Assembly (NCBI GenBank): GCA_000634215.1 | Contig: JFLX01000115.1 | Location: 1-34,394 of the forward strand | DNA length: 34,394 nt | From: Prochlorococcus sp. scB243_495L20 | GTDB taxonomy: Bacteria > Cyanobacteriota > Cyanobacteriia > PCC-6307 > Cyanobiaceae | Direction of reading: 5' to 3' | Shown here: one piece after another, positions 23,244 through 34,110 of the stretch | Numbering within the stretch: position 1 is the first letter of the stretch | Layout of the letters: every line of letters starts with the position of its first letter | Notes under the pieces: generated by a model | Databases searched by the model: none | Told to the model about the DNA's origin: nothing | Seen by the model: only the letters and a program-made list of their open reading frames with translations | Made by a program: the position numbers and the translations under genes

Positions 23244-24481
23244 AACAATTTAAAATTAAAGAAAATTATTTACTTTTAAAAAAATGGTGGGAGACTATTG
23301 ATCTTACCAATTATGAAAAAAGTTTTTTTAATAGAGAAATAATTTCTTTTAATCAACAACTTTTAAGACTCAAAGAAAAAAAAATAAGAATTGGCGCATA
23401 TGGTAAATCAGGTGTAGGAAAATCCTCTGTTCTAAATTCTTTACTAAAAAAAGACATATTCAAAACAAATATTATTAATGGGACCACAAAAGAAATACAA
23501 TCGGAAATTTGTGATCTTAAAGATCAAACACTCAATAGTTTAGAGTTGCTGGATTCTCCAGGATTTGATTTCTGCAATATTAAATCTCCAGATAAAGTTT
23601 ACTCTTACATCAATCGTTCAGATCTTATTCTTTTTATAGTTTCGGGAGATTTAAATAGAAATGAGTTAAACGAAATCAACTCTTTTATAAAAGATGGGAA
23701 AAAAATTATTTTAATTTTAAACAAAATCGATCTATTCAATAAAAATGAATTAAAAGAAATAATTGAAAATATAAATTTTAAGCTTCCAAAAGATTTAAAT
23801 ATTCCAATAATTATTAATAATGGAAACAATCTTCAAAATTACGTAGCAAAATTAATCAATGAATATGGTGAGATACTATTAACATTAAATTCTATTCAAT
23901 TAGCTGACAAATTGTTTTTGCGATTAAAAGAACAAAGATTGAAAAGAAGGCAGAAATTAGCTCAATCAACTATTGGTAAATTTTCGACTATAAAGGCATC
24001 CGCAGTAGCTCTTAATCCTTTTATTTTTTTTGATGTTGCTGGTAGTTTCGCACTAGATACTGCATTGATTAACGAATTAAGTAAAATTTATGGCTTAAAG
24101 TTGAAAGGTGAATCTACAAGAAAAATATTTAAAAATATATCCATTAATAATTTATGTTTGGGAGTCACTCAAGTCGGTGTCAATACCTCTTTCAACCTAA
24201 TAAAGAAAGTAATTCTATTAACAGCACCTTTTACTAACGGGCTTTCATTATTACCCTATGGACCCATAGCAATTATTCAAGCAGCAATCGCCGTGTATTC
24301 AACAAAAATTCTTGGGAAATTAGCCGCAAAAGAGATATTTATAAGAAGCAAAGCTTCTTTTATAGAGCCTGCGATTATGATCCAAAATATGAATTTTAAT
24401 GACTCAGAGATTTTTAACCATATAAATATTTATTTTTCAAATAGAAATTTTAATAAAAATTTTGTTAGCATTCTACCCTGA
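23240..24481 (+). CDS. Era/HflX-like GTPase with hydrophobic DUF697-like C-terminus, 413 aa
   Basis: GTPase motifs in order: P-loop GKSGVGKS (55-62), a Thr in GTTKEI for G2, DSPG for G3 (LLDSPGFDF) and NKID for G4 (ILNKIDLFN). The second half (about 240-380) is long and hydrophobic with Gly/Ala helices (SAVALNPFIFFDVAGSFALD, LLPYGPIAIIQAAIAVYSTK), resembling the DUF697-type membrane-associated domain of cyanobacterial GTPases. Start ATG overlaps the preceding stop (ATGA), implying coupled translation. Function unknown; membrane remodelling or transport regulation are guesses. Many AAA/ATT codons. Confidence 0.75.
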   Translation: MKQFKIKENYLLLKKWWETIDLTNYEKSFFNREIISFNQQLLRLKEKKIRIGAYGKSGVGKSSVLNSLLKKDIFKTNIINGTTKEIQSEICDLKDQTLNSLELLDSPGFDFCNIKSPDKVYSYINRSDLILFIVSGDLNRNELNEINSFIKDGKKIILILNKIDLFNKNELKEIIENINFKLPKDLNIPIIINNGNNLQNYVAKLINEYGEILLTLNSIQLADKLFLRLKEQRLKRRQKLAQSTIGKFSTIKASAVALNPFIFFDVAGSFALDTALINELSKIYGLKLKGESTRKIFKNISINNLCLGVTQVGVNTSFNLIKKVILLTAPFTNGLSLLPYGPIAIIQAAIAVYSTKILGKLAAKEIFIRSKASFIEPAIMIQNMNFNDSEIFNHINIYFSNRNFNKNFVSILP

Positions 24482-24488
24482 AACTTAA

Positions 24489-25067
24489 ATGGAAAAAAGC
24501 ATTGCATTATTTGGTACTAGTGCAGATCCACCAACCATTGGACATGAGAAAATATTAGAAGGATTATCCAAAATATATGCTCATACCATTTGTTATGTAA
24601 GTAACAATCCGAAAAAAAAACATAAAGAGGATATCGCAATCCGTAGCCAATTATTAAAAACTCTTATTGAAGATTTAGATGATTGTAAAATTTTATTTGA
24701 TCAAAGTGTCACTAGCAAATGGGCAGTAGAGTCGATTAAAAAATGTAAAAAAATTTATGAAATTGATAATTTAGATTTCGTTATTGGGAGTGATTTAATT
24801 CAAGATATTTTCTGTTGGAAAAATTTTAAAAAAATTATAAAAGAGGTAAGTTTTTTTATAATTTTAAGAGAGGGTTATCCTGTTGAATCAAATACTCTTA
24901 AGATGTTAGAAACTTATAATGTGAAATTTAAGATTTCATCCATAAAAATCCCAAACATTTCAAGTTCTAAGTTCAGATTAAATTTTAATTATTCTAATTT
25001 ACCATCGTCTTTAATAGATTTTGTTAAAAAGAATAATTTGTATGAATACACTAAATTAGTTGAATGA
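24489..25067 (+). CDS. nadD: Nicotinate-nucleotide adenylyltransferase
   Basis: 192 aa with the nucleotidyltransferase signature IALFGTSADPPTIGHEKI (Gly-x-x-x-x-x-x-x-GH type, His at residue 19), the substrate loop FVIGSDLIQDIFCW and ISSSKFRLNF as the C-terminal ISSTxIR-like ATP motif. It adenylates nicotinate mononucleotide to deamido-NAD, directly before the nadE step. It overlaps nadE by 4 bp, so the pair forms the last two steps of NAD synthesis. The C-terminal motif is atypical (SKF instead of TxI). Confidence 0.87.
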   Translation: MEKSIALFGTSADPPTIGHEKILEGLSKIYAHTICYVSNNPKKKHKEDIAIRSQLLKTLIEDLDDCKILFDQSVTSKWAVESIKKCKKIYEIDNLDFVIGSDLIQDIFCWKNFKKIIKEVSFFIILREGYPVESNTLKMLETYNVKFKISSIKIPNISSSKFRLNFNYSNLPSSLIDFVKKNNLYEYTKLVE

Positions 25068-26761
25068 AGTTTTTACTTGCTCAAATTAATCCAGTTGTTG
25101 GAGATTTAGAGGGTAATGCAAAAAAAATTCTTTATGCTGCTTCGAAAGCTAGCTCAACTTCTGCTGATTTCGTTCTTACTCCAGAATTGTCATTATGGGG
25201 ATATCCAGCAAATGACTTACTTCTAAAAAATAATTTAATCAAAAATCAATATCAAATTCTTGAACAATTAGCTTTTGTTATTAATAAAAAATATGGAAAC
25301 TTGTGTATCACAGTCGGGATAGCTGAGATAATAAATGATTCTTTTTTCCCAAATCTTTATAATTCTATTGCATTGCTTGAGCGCGGTGCGTGGAAAATAA
25401 TTGCTCGAAAAATTATTCTTCCCACATATGAAGTATTTGATGAAAAAAGATACTTTAGATCAGAAGAAAAAGTTTCCGTATTAACAAAAGAAATACATAA
25501 TAAAACTTGGCGAATTGGCTTCACTATATGTGAGGATTTATGGGTCAACAAAAATATAGAAGGTAGAGGAATTCATAAAGAAAATCCTATTTCTGATTTA
25601 AAGAAAAAAAAAGTTGATATCTTAGTGAATTTATCGGCCTCCCCATATACCTTTAAAAAGTTAGAGCTAAGATCTAAAGTTTCCAGTTTTGCTGCTAAAT
25701 ATCTTCAAGTACCGCTTATATATGTAAACCAGATTGGTGCAAATGATAATTTAATTTTTGATGGAAATAGTTTTATTCTTGATAAAAATGGATCTAAAAT
25801 TAAGCAATTGAAATCTTTTTCAGAAGACCTCTCAAGTTGGCATATTGAGCAAACAATACCGGAGCAAAAAGAATTTGAACAATCTGAAATATCATCAATT
25901 TTTGATGCATTAGTCCTTGGGGTTAGGGATTATGCTCAAAAATGCGGTTTTAAAACAGCTTTAATTGGACTAAGTGGTGGCATTGATTCAGCACTAGTTT
26001 CAGCAATTGCGACAGCTGCTCTTGGCAATAATAATATTTATTGCGTCTCAATGCCCTCCAAGTGGAGCTCATCCCATTCAAAAAGTGATGCAAAAGATTT
26101 AGCAAGGAGATTAAAAATAAATTTCAATAGCATCCCAATTGAAAACCTAATGAATTCTTTTGAAGAATCTTTTATAAAAACCATATCTTTCGAGATGGCT
26201 GAAATAACAAATCAAAATATTCAATCAAGGATCAGAGGAACGCTTCTGATGGCTTTAGCAAATCAAGAAAAGCATTTATTACTATCAACAGGAAATAAAT
26301 CAGAGCTAGCTGTAGGATATTGCACACTTTATGGTGATATGAATGGGGGATTATCGGTAATTGGGGATTTATATAAAACTAATGTTTTTAAATTATGCAA
26401 TTGGCTAGATAGTGAAGAATCAATAAATCATAGAAAGTCATATATGTTAGATACTAATGCAAATATAATTGGAGAAAATATCCGCACGAAAGCTCCAAGT
26501 GCCGAATTAGGTCCTGATCAATTAGATACTGATTCTCTCCCGCCTTATTCTATTTTGGATAAAATTCTTAAGGGAATTATTGAAGATAAAAAAGATTTAC
26601 TACAGCTAGAAGAAGATGGTTATAAAAAAGATTTAATTTTAAAAATTATCTCGCTCATAAAAAAAGCGGAATTCAAAAGAAAACAGGCTCCTCCAATCCT
26701 AAAACTAAGCAGCCAATCATTAGGAAGTGACTGGAGAGTTCCCATAGCAATTTCTTATTAA
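25064..26761 (+). CDS. nadE: Glutamine-dependent NAD+ synthetase
   Basis: 565 aa: N-terminal nitrilase-type amidase (residues 1-260) with Glu41 (TPELSLWGYP), Lys116 (ARKIILPTYEVFDE) and Cys156 (FTICEDLW), and a C-terminal ATP-PP synthetase with IGLSGGIDSALVSA (SGGIDS 304-309), LLSTGNKSELAVGY and RTKAPSAELGPDQ. It converts deamido-NAD to NAD with glutamine as the ammonia source. Complete. Overlap with nadD upstream; its 3' end overlaps the convergent DUF3326 gene by 4 bp. Confidence 0.95.
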   Translation: MKFLLAQINPVVGDLEGNAKKILYAASKASSTSADFVLTPELSLWGYPANDLLLKNNLIKNQYQILEQLAFVINKKYGNLCITVGIAEIINDSFFPNLYNSIALLERGAWKIIARKIILPTYEVFDEKRYFRSEEKVSVLTKEIHNKTWRIGFTICEDLWVNKNIEGRGIHKENPISDLKKKKVDILVNLSASPYTFKKLELRSKVSSFAAKYLQVPLIYVNQIGANDNLIFDGNSFILDKNGSKIKQLKSFSEDLSSWHIEQTIPEQKEFEQSEISSIFDALVLGVRDYAQKCGFKTALIGLSGGIDSALVSAIATAALGNNNIYCVSMPSKWSSSHSKSDAKDLARRLKINFNSIPIENLMNSFEESFIKTISFEMAEITNQNIQSRIRGTLLMALANQEKHLLLSTGNKSELAVGYCTLYGDMNGGLSVIGDLYKTNVFKLCNWLDSEESINHRKSYMLDTNANIIGENIRTKAPSAELGPDQLDTDSLPPYSILDKILKGIIEDKKDLLQLEEDGYKKDLILKIISLIKKAEFKRKQAPPILKLSSQSLGSDWRVPIAISY

Positions 26762-27816
26762 TCACCGTAAAAACACTGTTGGATTTTTTTTAAAGGCCGT
26801 TTAACTGAATCAAGATTGATACCTTTTTTGATGGCAAGAATTATGCCTGCAGCTTCTAAATAATTATCCACTTCAAAAAGATTGGGATAATCATAAAACT
26901 CATTTGTCACTTTTAATGTATTTTGATTTTTTACAGAGATAATATTTAAACCTTTTTCAATCCCTGCTAGTACTGCTTCTCCACCTAGTGCTCCATTAGG
27001 AACAACAATAGATTCAATCTGATCAGGGTGTAGTAAGATTGATTCATTTTTAGTGGGCAATTCAACAATGTCAGGTGCATTGCTTAACCCAATAAGTACT
27101 GAAGGTAAAAAGGTGAATCCTATTTCTTCTGCAGCTGCACGAGGATCTAAATTTTCATTCAATTCAATTGGATTTAAAGCAGGTGCGTGAGCACAGGGAA
27201 CTTTTAAAAATTTGCTAATTAAATGACTTATAACTGCTTCGACTCCAGAAATAGGATCAACCCCTTTCCCCTCTCGATAGATATTTGTCTCTAAAGAATC
27301 TGAATCATCTGGAAATTTTGCCACAATTGCTATTGCCGTAACTCCTTTTTCTATTAAACATTTTCCAGCATCAATTAGAGCATCAGGATTTTCAATTGTG
27401 CCACCACTGATTTTTGAAGAATCAGGATCAATAACTATGTTTAATGGCTTTTTTGTAATCACATAAGAATGAATATTAATACCTAAAGTAGAAACACATG
27501 CATCAGCAACCTGTAAATGTCTCACTAATATTTCTTTTTCAATGGCTGAATCAAAAATTATTCCAATTTTCTGTTGCTTTACCCTTTTTAAACCGATTTC
27601 TCCTTTAGCAAGTCGGTCTAAACTATAACCCTCAACATAAAAAATATTTTTATCTTTTTCAGAAAGAGTGCCGCCATTCATAACATTTGGATGAGTAATT
27701 AAACATCCACTTGCCGCTGCTAATAATTTAGCGGTTGGAAGTGCATCCCCAGCAAAACCTCCTACTTCACAACCAATACCAGTTGGAACAATAAATATTG
27801 TTGGTGAATTTTCCAT
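26758..27816 (-). CDS. DUF3326 family protein, 352 aa
   Basis: Recognised as the cyanobacterial DUF3326 family by its start (FIVPTGIGCEVGGFAGDALP), the THPNVMNGGTLSEKDKNIFY block, NIVIDPDSSKISGGTIENPD and PCAHAPALNPIELNENLDPR. The conserved Gly, Asp and His clusters hint at an enzyme, but no function is established as far as I know. Last gene in the string that follows the atp operon on the minus strand (27 bp after the 63-aa gene). Soluble, with no export signal. Confidence 0.8.
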   Translation of the reverse strand: MENSPTIFIVPTGIGCEVGGFAGDALPTAKLLAAASGCLITHPNVMNGGTLSEKDKNIFYVEGYSLDRLAKGEIGLKRVKQQKIGIIFDSAIEKEILVRHLQVADACVSTLGINIHSYVITKKPLNIVIDPDSSKISGGTIENPDALIDAGKCLIEKGVTAIAIVAKFPDDSDSLETNIYREGKGVDPISGVEAVISHLISKFLKVPCAHAPALNPIELNENLDPRAAAEEIGFTFLPSVLIGLSNAPDIVELPTKNESILLHPDQIESIVVPNGALGGEAVLAGIEKGLNIISVKNQNTLKVTNEFYDYPNLFEVDNYLEAAGIILAIKKGINLDSVKRPLKKIQQCFYGD

Positions 27817-27843
27817 TATTAAAAATATTTCAATTTATATTTT

Positions 27844-28035
27844 TTAATTTGCTAAGACAGCTTTAATTTTAAGTTTTTTTGTTCCAAAATAGTCAATAGA
27901 ATTTTGAATATCAACAATTGACCATCGAATTAAATCACCTTTTTTTTCTAAATTTGCAATGATAAATTTCCTTAAATTTTTTAATTTTATTGAAACTGGC
28001 CAATCTAAATAATAATCAACTGAACTTAATTTCAT
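27844..28035 (-). CDS. Conserved-looking small protein, 63 aa
   Basis: 63 aa starting MKLSSVDYYLDWPVSIKLKN, with LRKFIIANLEKKGDLIRWSI, a strand-helix-strand layout, and ending KKLKIKAVLAN. The start codon overlaps the ferredoxin stop (ATGA), so the genes are co-translated. I recognise the neighbourhood as cyanobacterial but have no function for it; it may work with the ferredoxin. Confidence 0.65.
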   Translation of the reverse strand: MKLSSVDYYLDWPVSIKLKNLRKFIIANLEKKGDLIRWSIVDIQNSIDYFGTKKLKIKAVLAN

Positions 28036-28358
28036 TTTTGATATTTACCAAATTGATCATTATATAAATCATCTTCGACATCTTTACCAATAACAATATT
28101 CAAATCTGACTTAGGATATGCCACACATAAGAGTGCAAAGCCCTTTTCCCTTAAATCATCATTTAATCCCATCGCATCCTCTTGATCTACAGATCCTTTC
28201 AATATCATGGATGCACAATCTGTACAAACTCCTGAACAACAACTACTTGGTAAATCTATTCCATTCTTTTTTGCCGCTGAAATAATATCTTGATCATCAG
28301 AACATAAAAAACTAAAAGTCTTTTGCTCAAATTGAACTTTGATATTGTATTCAGGCAT
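28032..28358 (-). CDS. Plant-type [2Fe-2S] ferredoxin, 108 aa
   Basis: The cluster-binding loop is SSCCSGVCTDCAS, with ligands Cys40, Cys45 and Cys48 (C-x4-C-x2-C) and the fourth Cys78 in FALLCVAYPKSDL. An extra Cys41 is unusual. The rest fits the beta-grasp fold (IKVQFEQKTFSFLCSDDQDI, NIVIGKDVEDD). It carries electrons from photosystem I or other donors; its partner is unknown, and the loop differs from standard PetF. It lies 16 bp after atpG and overlaps the next gene by 4 bp, which suggests read-through from the atp operon. Confidence 0.88.
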   Translation of the reverse strand: MPEYNIKVQFEQKTFSFLCSDDQDIISAAKKNGIDLPSSCCSGVCTDCASMILKGSVDQEDAMGLNDDLREKGFALLCVAYPKSDLNIVIGKDVEDDLYNDQFGKYQK

Positions 28359-28374
28359 ATCCTAAATCTAATTG

Positions 28375-29325
28375 CTAAACTGCTGAACCACCTACAACTT
28401 CTAATATTTCTTGAGTAATAGCTGCTTGTCTGGCTTTGTTATAGGTTAGATTCAAAGTACTTGCTAATTCTTTAGCATTATCACTCGCATTATTCATCGC
28501 GGTCATCCTGCAAGCGAGTTCTGAAGCTGCTGACTCTTGAAGAGCTCTTAGTACCTGATTCTGTAAATATAATGGTAATAACGAATCTAATAGTTGATCA
28601 GGACTTTGTTCAAAAACAATATCTGATGGTAATTTCTCTGAATCACTTTTTTCAATATTTGATTTTTCAACAAGTAACTTACTATCTTTTGTAGTCAACC
28701 TAAAAATTTCATCATTTTCCTCGGCAATTCCTTGAGGGTCAAGTGGCAATAGTGTTTGAACGACAGGCGCGCAGCTAACTAAAGTAATGAATTTCGTGTA
28801 AATAATTTCCACCCTATCAGAATTTTCTGAAAGAAATTCAGCTAAAATCTCATTTGTAACTCCTTCGGAGTCCTTGACTGTGGGTACCTGTTCTAGTTCT
28901 TTGAAAGTACTTTTAATTACATATCTATCCTTTCTATTTTGAAAGTATCCAATAGCTTTCTTCCCTACCAAAATTAAATTTGGCTGATAACCTTGTTTGA
29001 CTAATTCTGCGTATCTTATTTCTACCTTTTTTATAATATTTGTGTTGTAACCACCGCATAAACCTCTATCCGCAGTAATACAAACCAAGGTGATACTCTT
29101 TACTTCTCTCTTGGATAATAGAGGGGAATCGACAGCCTCAAATTGTACTCTAGATTGAATATTTTCTAAGACTCGTGCAAGTTTATCTGCAAAAGGTCTA
29201 CTTTTGAGAACTTGATCTTGAGCTCTCCTAACTTTTGCAGCTGCAACAAGTCTCATAGCCTCCGTTATTTTTCTTGTATTTTTAACGGAAACGATTCGAT
29301 CTCTAATCTCTTTAAGATTTGCCAT
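28375..29325 (-). CDS. atpG: ATP synthase F1 subunit gamma
   Basis: 316 aa. The N-terminal helix [20 protein letters not shown] and the C-terminal [20 protein letters not shown] helix make the rotating coiled-coil shaft; [17 protein letters not shown] is the conserved Rossmann part. An insert of about 40 residues at 198-236 is typical of photosynthetic gamma subunits; it lacks the two regulatory Cys of chloroplasts, as usual in cyanobacteria. Follows atpA in the operon. Cyanobacterial literature also calls this gene atpC. Confidence 0.96.
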   Translation of the reverse strand: MANLKEIRDRIVSVKNTRKITEAMRLVAAAKVRRAQDQVLKSRPFADKLARVLENIQSRVQFEAVDSPLLSKREVKSITLVCITADRGLCGGYNTNIIKKVEIRYAELVKQGYQPNLILVGKKAIGYFQNRKDRYVIKSTFKELEQVPTVKDSEGVTNEILAEFLSENSDRVEIIYTKFITLVSCAPVVQTLLPLDPQGIAEENDEIFRLTTKDSKLLVEKSNIEKSDSEKLPSDIVFEQSPDQLLDSLLPLYLQNQVLRALQESAASELACRMTAMNNASDNAKELASTLNLTYNKARQAAITQEILEVVGGSAV

Positions 29326-29343
29326 GGTATCTCCTAAATAAAT

Positions 29344-30873
<1,530 letters not shown>

Positions 30874-30891
30874 TTAAGGTTGATTTAAAAG

Positions 30892-31434
30892 TTACTTGGA
30901 AAGAGATAAGCCAAGTTTTCTTATTTGTGAAGCAAGAGAAGCATCAATTACTTTTGATCCTACACTGGCGACGAAACCACCAATAAGAGATGGGTCGATT
31001 TTAGTTACAAGTTCTAATTTTTCTGTTCCAGCAATATTGATGATTTTTTTGGTAATTAAACCTTTCTGTTCATCAGTAAGCTCGACTGCAGAAGTAACAG
31101 TTGCCAAAGCAATATTACTATTTTCTCGATAAATCTCTAAAAACCTATCAAGAATTGAAGTAAGGATTCCAATTCTTTGCCTATCGGCTAATAATTTTAA
31201 GAAATTCAGTAAAGAAGAGTTAACCTTATTTGAAAAAATTTCAACAACGATTTTCTTCTTAGCATCTGTTTCTAAAATGGGAGAGGATAGTGCCTTCTCC
31301 AATTCAGGGGAATCATTTATTAATTCCAAGAGTTGTTTAACCTCAGAAACCATCTCTTCAGTTTGCGAATTTTCATTCATAACTTGAAGTAGTGCCTCTG
31401 CATATGGTGTAGTAACAGAATTTAAAAGTGGCAT
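30892..31434 (-). CDS. atpH: ATP synthase F1 subunit delta
   Basis: 180 aa of the OSCP/delta family: N-terminal helical bundle starting SVTTPYAEALLQVMNENSQT and a C-terminal TAVELTDEQKGLITKKIINI / DPSLIGGFVASVGSKVIDAS block typical of delta. It joins F1 to the peripheral stalk. Its ATG shares one base with the stop of atpF, so translation is coupled. Confidence 0.95.
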   Translation of the reverse strand: MPLLNSVTTPYAEALLQVMNENSQTEEMVSEVKQLLELINDSPELEKALSSPILETDAKKKIVVEIFSNKVNSSLLNFLKLLADRQRIGILTSILDRFLEIYRENSNIALATVTSAVELTDEQKGLITKKIINIAGTEKLELVTKIDPSLIGGFVASVGSKVIDASLASQIRKLGLSLSK

Positions 31435-31946
31435 TAGTTCACCTCAATATTGTTAATTGATTGGGTTACCAAATTTTCTTGCGTTGTTTTATCAAGTCGA
31501 TTTGGGAGAGAATCTAGAGCTTTTTTAATTGCCAGTTCAACAGCTTCTTTTCGAAGTTGAGAAATTGCTCTGGATGCTTCAGAGCTTTCATCAGAGATTG
31601 CACTTTGTTTAATTCGTGCCATCTCCTCTATCGCTTTTTTCTCACTTTCCATTCTGATTGATTCAGATCTTTTAAGAGAATCTGCTTTTATTTGGGAAGC
31701 TTTTTCTTCTGCTGAAGATAAATCTTTCTTCGCCTTATCTAAAGCTTGAGTTGCATTTAGGAGTCGATCTTCAGCATCTTTTAATTCAAGAAGGATTCCT
31801 TCTCTCCTTTTTTGAAGCATTTTACCTAGGAAACCAGGCAAAAATTTATAAAGACCGAAAACTACTACAGCCCAATTAAGGATATTAGTTTCGAATAAAT
31901 TGAAGTTCAATCCAAAACCCTCTGTAGCTAAAAGAGTTAAATTCAT
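31434..31946 (-). CDS. atpF: ATP synthase Fo subunit b
   Basis: 170 aa: one N-terminal membrane helix (about 22-42, [20 protein letters not shown]) and then a long charged coiled coil ([40 protein letters not shown]). With b' it forms the peripheral stalk of the photosynthetic-type enzyme. It overlaps the b' stop by 4 bp (ATGA) and atpH by one base. Confidence 0.95.
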   Translation of the reverse strand: MNLTLLATEGFGLNFNLFETNILNWAVVVFGLYKFLPGFLGKMLQKRREGILLELKDAEDRLLNATQALDKAKKDLSSAEEKASQIKADSLKRSESIRMESEKKAIEEMARIKQSAISDESSEASRAISQLRKEAVELAIKKALDSLPNRLDKTTQENLVTQSINNIEVN

Positions 31947-32404
31947 TTTTCTAGAATCAATCTATTAACAATAAGTTCGCTTAGATCATCAGCCTGTTTA
32001 GAAAGTTGATCACGAGCAGCAGACGTCTGACTTTCAATTTCTAGTCTTGCTTTTTCTTTTGAAGCATTTGCTTCATTGTTGGCAAGTTCTAGTGCTTCTT
32101 TATAGAGCTTGTCAGACTCATTCTCAGCTTCGCTCACAATTCTTTGGGCTTCTGTACGAGCACTTTGAAGCTGAGTTAATAAATCAGCTTCTAATTTTTT
32201 AACCTCAGAAAGTTTATTTTTAGCCTCAATAATATTATTACTTACAAACTTTTCTCTTTTTTCTACAACATTGCCCACAGGCTTAAAAAAGAGAGAATTT
32301 AATATGTAAGTAAGTGCAACTACTTGTATCGCCATTAGTGGCAAAGTGGCATTTATATCAAATAATCCACCTTCTGTAGCACCAAAAAAATTAAAGGCCA
32401 ACAT
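31943..32404 (-). CDS. atpF2: ATP synthase Fo subunit b'
   Basis: 153 aa: a single membrane helix (about 19-42, [20 protein letters not shown]) and a coiled coil ([20 protein letters not shown] onward). A second, diverged b subunit is the mark of photosynthetic bacteria and plastids. Also named atpG in cyanobacterial papers. Separated from atpE by 69 bp containing a strong hairpin. Confidence 0.93.
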   Translation of the reverse strand: MLAFNFFGATEGGLFDINATLPLMAIQVVALTYILNSLFFKPVGNVVEKREKFVSNNIIEAKNKLSEVKKLEADLLTQLQSARTEAQRIVSEAENESDKLYKEALELANNEANASKEKARLEIESQTSAARDQLSKQADDLSELIVNRLILEK

Positions 32405-32437
32405 ATGTTTTAGTTGAAGTTAAAAAAATTAAATTTA

Positions 32438-32468
32438 AATATTGCTAATAAGGATTAGAAGCAATATT
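32438..32468 (-). promoter_or_regulatory. Stem-loop right after atpE
   Basis: AATATTGCT and AGCAATATT form a perfect 9-bp stem around a 13-nt loop, 5 bp past the atpE stop on the minus strand and followed by a T-rich stretch. Likely a partial terminator or an mRNA 3' end stabiliser that lowers the level of downstream b'/b message relative to atpE. Confidence 0.55.
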
Positions 32469-32473
32469 AACTT

Positions 32474-32737
<264 letters not shown>

Positions 32738-32797
32738 TTAATACTTTTGATAATCTTTGTTGTCATACACGCTTGGACATCCTTTGTTTTAAGAATG

Positions 32798-32816
32798 GGT
32801 CTGATATTTTCAGACC
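32798..32816 (-). promoter_or_regulatory. Stem-loop in the atpB-atpE spacer
   Basis: GGTCTGA, loop TATTT, TCAGACC, a perfect 7-bp GC-containing stem 79 bp upstream of the atpE start. There is no T-run after it. It could be an RNA processing site or a 5' stabiliser for an atpE-led message. Confidence 0.5.
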
Positions 32817-32883
32817 TACGCGATTAGATATTTTGCCAGATTACAGACCCTTTGTAAAAGTGTCTGCATGTATTGGAAGACAG

Positions 32884-33609
32884 CTAATGATGTTCTTCAA
32901 CAGCTTCTCCAATGTAGTAGGCAGCTAGAGTTGCAAAAATCAATGCCTGAATTGCACTAGTAAATAATCCTAGGAACATAACAGGTATTGGGAGAATTAG
33001 TGGAACTAAAAAGACTAGAACACCAACAACAAGTTCATCAGCCAAAATATTTCCAAATAACCTGAAAGAGAGTGATAAAGGTTTCGTAAAGTCCTCTAGA
33101 ATCTTAAAAGGAAGCATAATAGGAGTTGGGTGAACATAATATTCGAAGTATCTCCAACCCTTGTTGCTTAAACCTGCATAGAAATAAGAAAGTGAAACCA
33201 ATAAAGCCAAGGCTATAGTTGTATTAATATCTGCAGTAGGTGCTCCTAATTCTCCACTTGGTAACTTAATCAATCTCCAAGGAATTAAAGCTCCTCCCCA
33301 ATTACTAACAAAGACGAATAAAAATAAAGTACCAATAAATGGCATCCAATCTCTATATACTTTTTCACCTATTTGCGTCCTAGCAAGATCTCTTATGTAA
33401 TCCCAGAGGAACTCAAGCAGATTTTGAAGGCCTTTAGGATCATTTTCCATTTTTTTAGTTCCTAAAGAAATAAAAACTAATAATGCTCCTAATAAAATCC
33501 AAGATGTTAAAAATACCTGCCCATGAAGTCTGATATTTCCAATTTGCCAATAAAGATGTTGACCAACTTCTAATGCTGCAAAATTTGTTAGCAAGGAATT
33601 AAAAAACAT
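32884..33609 (-). CDS. atpB: ATP synthase Fo subunit a
   Basis: 241 aa with five or six membrane helices and the signature [20 protein letters not shown] containing the essential Arg183, preceded by [13 protein letters not shown] and followed by a C-terminal helix ending IGEAVEEHH. Forms the proton half-channels next to the c-ring. It follows atpI by 24 bp. The 164-bp spacer before atpE is long for this operon. Confidence 0.96.
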   Translation of the reverse strand: MFFNSLLTNFAALEVGQHLYWQIGNIRLHGQVFLTSWILLGALLVFISLGTKKMENDPKGLQNLLEFLWDYIRDLARTQIGEKVYRDWMPFIGTLFLFVFVSNWGGALIPWRLIKLPSGELGAPTADINTTIALALLVSLSYFYAGLSNKGWRYFEYYVHPTPIMLPFKILEDFTKPLSLSFRLFGNILADELVVGVLVFLVPLILPIPVMFLGLFTSAIQALIFATLAAYYIGEAVEEHH

Positions 33610-33633
33610 TTGTTTTGAATAAAAAAAAATTAC

Positions 33634-34110
33634 TTAAGAACGTGAAAAATAAAGAATGAGTGAAGGCTTATAAATGAAAAAACCTATCATCGCAGGAAAA
33701 ATATCCAAAGATCCTAGCTTGCTCGCAAAAATAAAGAGGCAAACTGGAACTAATAGTTGCAATTTTGATACACCTGATGATTCTTTACCAAGTTTCCCTA
33801 TACTTTTGGCAAGCAAACGTAGGTAAAAAATGCCAGCAATTGCACCTATAAAAATACTAAAACCAAAAGTAAATCCAAGAAAAATTCCAGTTATTGATGC
33901 TAATAAAATAGAAACAATAAAAGTAATTCCAAAAATTGTTAATTGCAATTTTGTGTATTCATCATTTTGGGAAAGCAAATGATCTATTTGATTGGCAATG
34001 CCAGATTTACTTTCTTTGATGATCGAATTATTCAGGGATTGAGGAAGTTGAACATTCTTATTAGAAGGATGCTCAAGTTTTTTTCTATTTGAGTCCACTG
34101 ATGTGAACAT
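33634..34110 (-). CDS. atpI: ATP synthase protein I
   Basis: 158 aa with a hydrophilic N-terminus (residues 1-50, Asn/Ser/Lys-rich) and four membrane helices (about 55-75, 78-98, 120-136, 137-152), the layout of the AtpI/Atp1 family, which aids assembly of the c-ring. Position at the head of the operon, before atpB, supports this; sequence conservation in the family is low. The first 40 residues look disordered. Confidence 0.85.
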   Translation of the reverse strand: MFTSVDSNRKKLEHPSNKNVQLPQSLNNSIIKESKSGIANQIDHLLSQNDEYTKLQLTIFGITFIVSILLASITGIFLGFTFGFSIFIGAIAGIFYLRLLAKSIGKLGKESSGVSKLQLLVPVCLFIFASKLGSLDIFPAMIGFFIYKPSLILYFSRS

